Assembly (NCBI RefSeq): GCF_008933115.1
Contig: NZ_WBVO01000002.1
Coordinates: 62,001-126,000 of the forward strand
Length of the DNA: 64,000 bases
Direction of reading: 5' to 3'
DNA from: Phaeocystidibacter luteus
Lineage (GTDB): Bacteria; Bacteroidota; Bacteroidia; Flavobacteriales; Schleiferiaceae
Below, piece by piece: positions 62,056 through 64,000 of this stretch. The stretch's first letter is position 1. The number at the start of each line of letters is the position of its first letter. Below the pieces are notes generated by a model that was given only the letters and a program-made list of their open reading frames with translations, did not search any database and was not told the origin of the DNA. The position numbers and the translations under genes are program-made.

Positions 62056-64000
62056 TTATTTTAGGATTTTGGTCTTTTTGAGTTGAACGTTCAGAATCAA
62101 TCCAGAAACCAAAACGATTGCTCCATAAATCCCCGCCCATTGCCATTCCATAAAGATGATTTTCCCCATCATGAAGAGTAGAGAATAGGTCATGCTCACC
62201 GCTGCTATCCAACAAACGGCAAGGCGAGCAAGATGTCCAGCGTTCTGGAGGTCAGAAGATTGCGTTTCTGCAAAGCGACCCCAGTTTCCGGCGGGTTTAA
62301 TTCTGTTGTAGAACTTCTGCAAAGTTTCATCGGATTCGGCTGGGGTGAGAAAAGTGACCACAAGCCAGACGATGGTGGTAAATGAAACGGTCACGAAGAA
62401 GGAATCTGGGAATTCCAGTCCTAAACCAAATTTTGAAATGGCATAGCCAATGAAAGGTGCAATTGTGGCGCTGAGTTCACTCCATGCGTTAATTCTCCAC
62501 CAGAACCACCGCAGAATTAGTACAAGTCCGAGGCCCGCGCCACATTCCATGATGAAAGACCAAACACTGGAGATGCTTTCGATGAAGAAACTAATGGTAA
62601 GCCCAACAACGGCGAGGAGAACTACGGTTACTCTCGAAATATTGACAAGTGTTCGCCCGGATTGCTCATTGGTCGAATCGAGAATTTGATCCTCTTTTTT
62701 TCTGTTTTTGATGGGAAGATAGAAGTCGTTCACAAGGTAGGATGCACCCCAATTGAGCTGGGTAGAAATCGTACTCATGTAAGCGGCAAAGAAACCGACG
62801 AGGAGTACGCCCATCCAACCGGCGGGCACATGGTTTTTAAGTGCGAAAATGTATCCGAATCGCGAATCGCTTTCGTAGCGAATCGACTCGTCCAGGCTAG
62901 GGTTTGTGCTTCGGGCTACTTCGAGTTGTCCGGCGAGTTGAAGTACATCGGGACGAAGCTCCTCAGGGGCTTCGTTGGCATTGTCGATCCATTCAGCTAC
63001 CGGGCCATGTTCTGCCAGTGTGTTCCATTGCGCTGCGGAAGATTCATCTAGTTTATTGGGAACATTGAATAGCACAAGTGCTGAAAGGCCTACGAGAATC
63101 CAGGGCCAAGGGCGGATGCAATAATGTGCAATTTGGAAGAAGAGGGTGGAATAAACTGCGCTTTTCTCGTCCTTGGTACTCATCATTCGCTGTGCGATGT
63201 ACCCGCCACCACCTGGTTCGGCACCCGGATACCAGCTTGCCCACCACATCATTCCAAAGAAAGCGAAGAAGGCTGTTGCGGTGATGGAATACACTTGTCC
63301 TTCGCCTTCGCCAACGGAAGGGAAGAATGAAAATGCGGAATCGGGCAGTTGAGCTTTAAGGTTTTCTATGCCGCCAATTTGAGGACTATCAAGCACAAAG
63401 TAGGCGAGGGCAATGCTGCCTACCATGGCAATGACAAACTGAATATTATCTGTGATTACCACACCGAGAAGTCCAGAAAAGGCCGAGTAAAGCGTTACCG
63501 CCAGCATGGTAAGTCCAGTGTATAGGAATGCGGTTTGTTCATCCATTCCGAAGAACCCGGCGAGTATGGTAACCATGGCCAGATTGACCCATCCGATGAT
63601 GAGTACGTTCATGAATAAACCGAGGTAAATCGACTTGAAGGGGCGAAGGAATCGGGCGGCGGGACTAGAGTATCGCAGTTGTATCAGCTCAACTTCTGTA
63701 AGCACGCCTGAGCGTCTCCAAAGGTTAGCGAAGAAGAAGGTAGTGAGCATTCCTCCGGCCAAAAGGTTCCACCAGATCCAGTTTCCGCTGATGCCGTTAT
63801 CGTGAATGAGTTCGGTTACTGCGAGTGGAGTATCGGCTGCAAAAGTGGTCGCCACCATAGAAATTCCGGCCATCCACCATGGAAGGTTTCGTCCGCCTAG
63901 GAAGTACGAATTCAAGTCTTTACCGCTTTTCTTCGAGGCCCAGAGTCCAGCACCAATCATGAGCGCTGCAAGCAGACCAAAAAGAATCCAGTCGAGTTGT
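62056..64000 (-). CDS. Sodium:solute symporter (SSS family), 5' partial
   Basis: An SSS transporter of the LeuT fold. The frame is open through the window edge: codons upstream of ATG 63960 read QLDWILFGLLAAL into MIGAGLWASKK, so the N-terminus of helix 1 is outside the window. At least 647 residues and ~13 helices are visible. YFLGGRNLPWWMAGISMVATTFAADTPLAVTELI (residues about 32-65 of the visible part, with the sodium-site Ala-Thr-Thr region) and the WWASWYPGAEPGGGGYIAQRMMSTKDEKSA stretch are typical. The substrate is unknown; sugars or organic anions are usual. Confidence 0.9.
   Translation of the reverse strand, partial: QLDWILFGLLAALMIGAGLWASKKSGKDLNSYFLGGRNLPWWMAGISMVATTFAADTPLAVTELIHDNGISGNWIWWNLLAGGMLTTFFFANLWRRSGVLTEVELIQLRYSSPAARFLRPFKSIYLGLFMNVLIIGWVNLAMVTILAGFFGMDEQTAFLYTGLTMLAVTLYSAFSGLLGVVITDNIQFVIAMVGSIALAYFVLDSPQIGGIENLKAQLPDSAFSFFPSVGEGEGQVYSITATAFFAFFGMMWWASWYPGAEPGGGGYIAQRMMSTKDEKSAVYSTLFFQIAHYCIRPWPWILVGLSALVLFNVPNKLDESSAAQWNTLAEHGPVAEWIDNANEAPEELRPDVLQLAGQLEVARSTNPSLDESIRYESDSRFGYIFALKNHVPAGWMGVLLVGFFAAYMSTISTQLNWGASYLVNDFYLPIKNRKKEDQILDSTNEQSGRTLVNISRVTVVLLAVVGLTISFFIESISSVWSFIMECGAGLGLVLILRWFWWRINAWSELSATIAPFIGYAISKFGLGLEFPDSFFVTVSFTTIVWLVVTFLTPAESDETLQKFYNRIKPAGNWGRFAETQSSDLQNAGHLARLAVCWIAAVSMTYSLLFMMGKIIFMEWQWAGIYGAIVLVSGLILNVQLKKTKILK

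Noticed and set aside
1-64000. tRNA, rRNA, riboswitch or insertion sequence
   Set aside because: I scanned the spacers for cloverleaf-like arms, conserved rRNA stretches, known riboswitch cores and transposase frames and saw none that I could support.

Overview
The window looks like a chromosomal segment of a marine-type Bacteroidota, most probably Flavobacteriales (Cryomorphaceae-like is a guess). The reasons are three secreted proteins with C-terminal type IX secretion (T9SS) sorting domains, a 1121-residue SecA with the long Bacteroidota insertion and no zinc-binding tail, DUF4292, DUF2795 and DUF2723 proteins, an ECF sigma/anti-sigma/outer-membrane-protein operon, an almost complete lack of Shine-Dalgarno sequences, and a recurrent TAnnTT(T/C)G promoter element close to start codons. 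The first gene (Wzx-like flippase) and the last gene (sodium:solute symporter) run off the window. I saw no tRNA, rRNA, CRISPR array, prophage or transposase.

Layout: 1-6700 is one tightly packed plus-strand envelope operon (flippase, dut, sugar-1-phosphate nucleotidyltransferase, TPR protein, DUF4292 lipoprotein, EnvC-like murein hydrolase activator). 6772-8082 is a T9SS cargo protein. 8150-10695 (minus) is an ECF sigma / anti-sigma-like / beta-barrel operon. 10696-11247 is an unusually palindrome-rich spacer. 11248-14105 holds rnr and a LysE-type exporter; 14102-16826 (minus) an M1 aminopeptidase and an MBL hydrolase; 16956-20615 a convergent NarL-type response regulator and a large sensor kinase. 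20881-26421 holds a small membrane protein, tadA, an unknown protein, aspS and a CLC protein with CBS domains. 27064-31599 is a 1511-residue BNR-repeat T9SS protein.

32371-33326 is a repeat-rich spacer (REP-like hairpins, three copies of a ~190-bp element, 49-bp tandem repeats) next to purQ. 34179-39559 holds a lipoprotein, a ureohydrolase, a lamin-tail-domain protein and asd. 39647-41957 holds a lipoprotein MsrA, an aldo/keto reductase and 3-hydroxyanthranilate dioxygenase. 41954-44504 (minus) is an island of small membrane proteins plus a TPR protein. 44510-48244 holds ACMS decarboxylase, two small membrane proteins and purF. 48297-52164 has two paralogous GT-C-like membrane proteins flanking a T9SS protein. 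52230-56659 is cobalamin adenosyltransferase, DUF2795 and secA. 56711-64000 (minus) holds DUF72, an unknown protein, an FKBP isomerase, a DUF2723 protein and the symporter.

Themes: envelope building and surface display dominate (flippase, EnvC, SecA, three GT-C proteins, T9SS cargo, ECF/OMP). Two steps of the kynurenine route (3-HAO, ACMSD) and two purine genes (purQ, purF) are present but dispersed. The most unusual non-coding signals are arrays built on a degenerate heptamer GGCNNNA at three intergenic sites, a ~167-nt co-linear multi-helix dyad at 10800-10966, REP-like hairpins with a constant TTTA loop, and convergent gene ends in which stop codons overlap or the terminator hairpin lies inside the coding sequence of the opposing gene.
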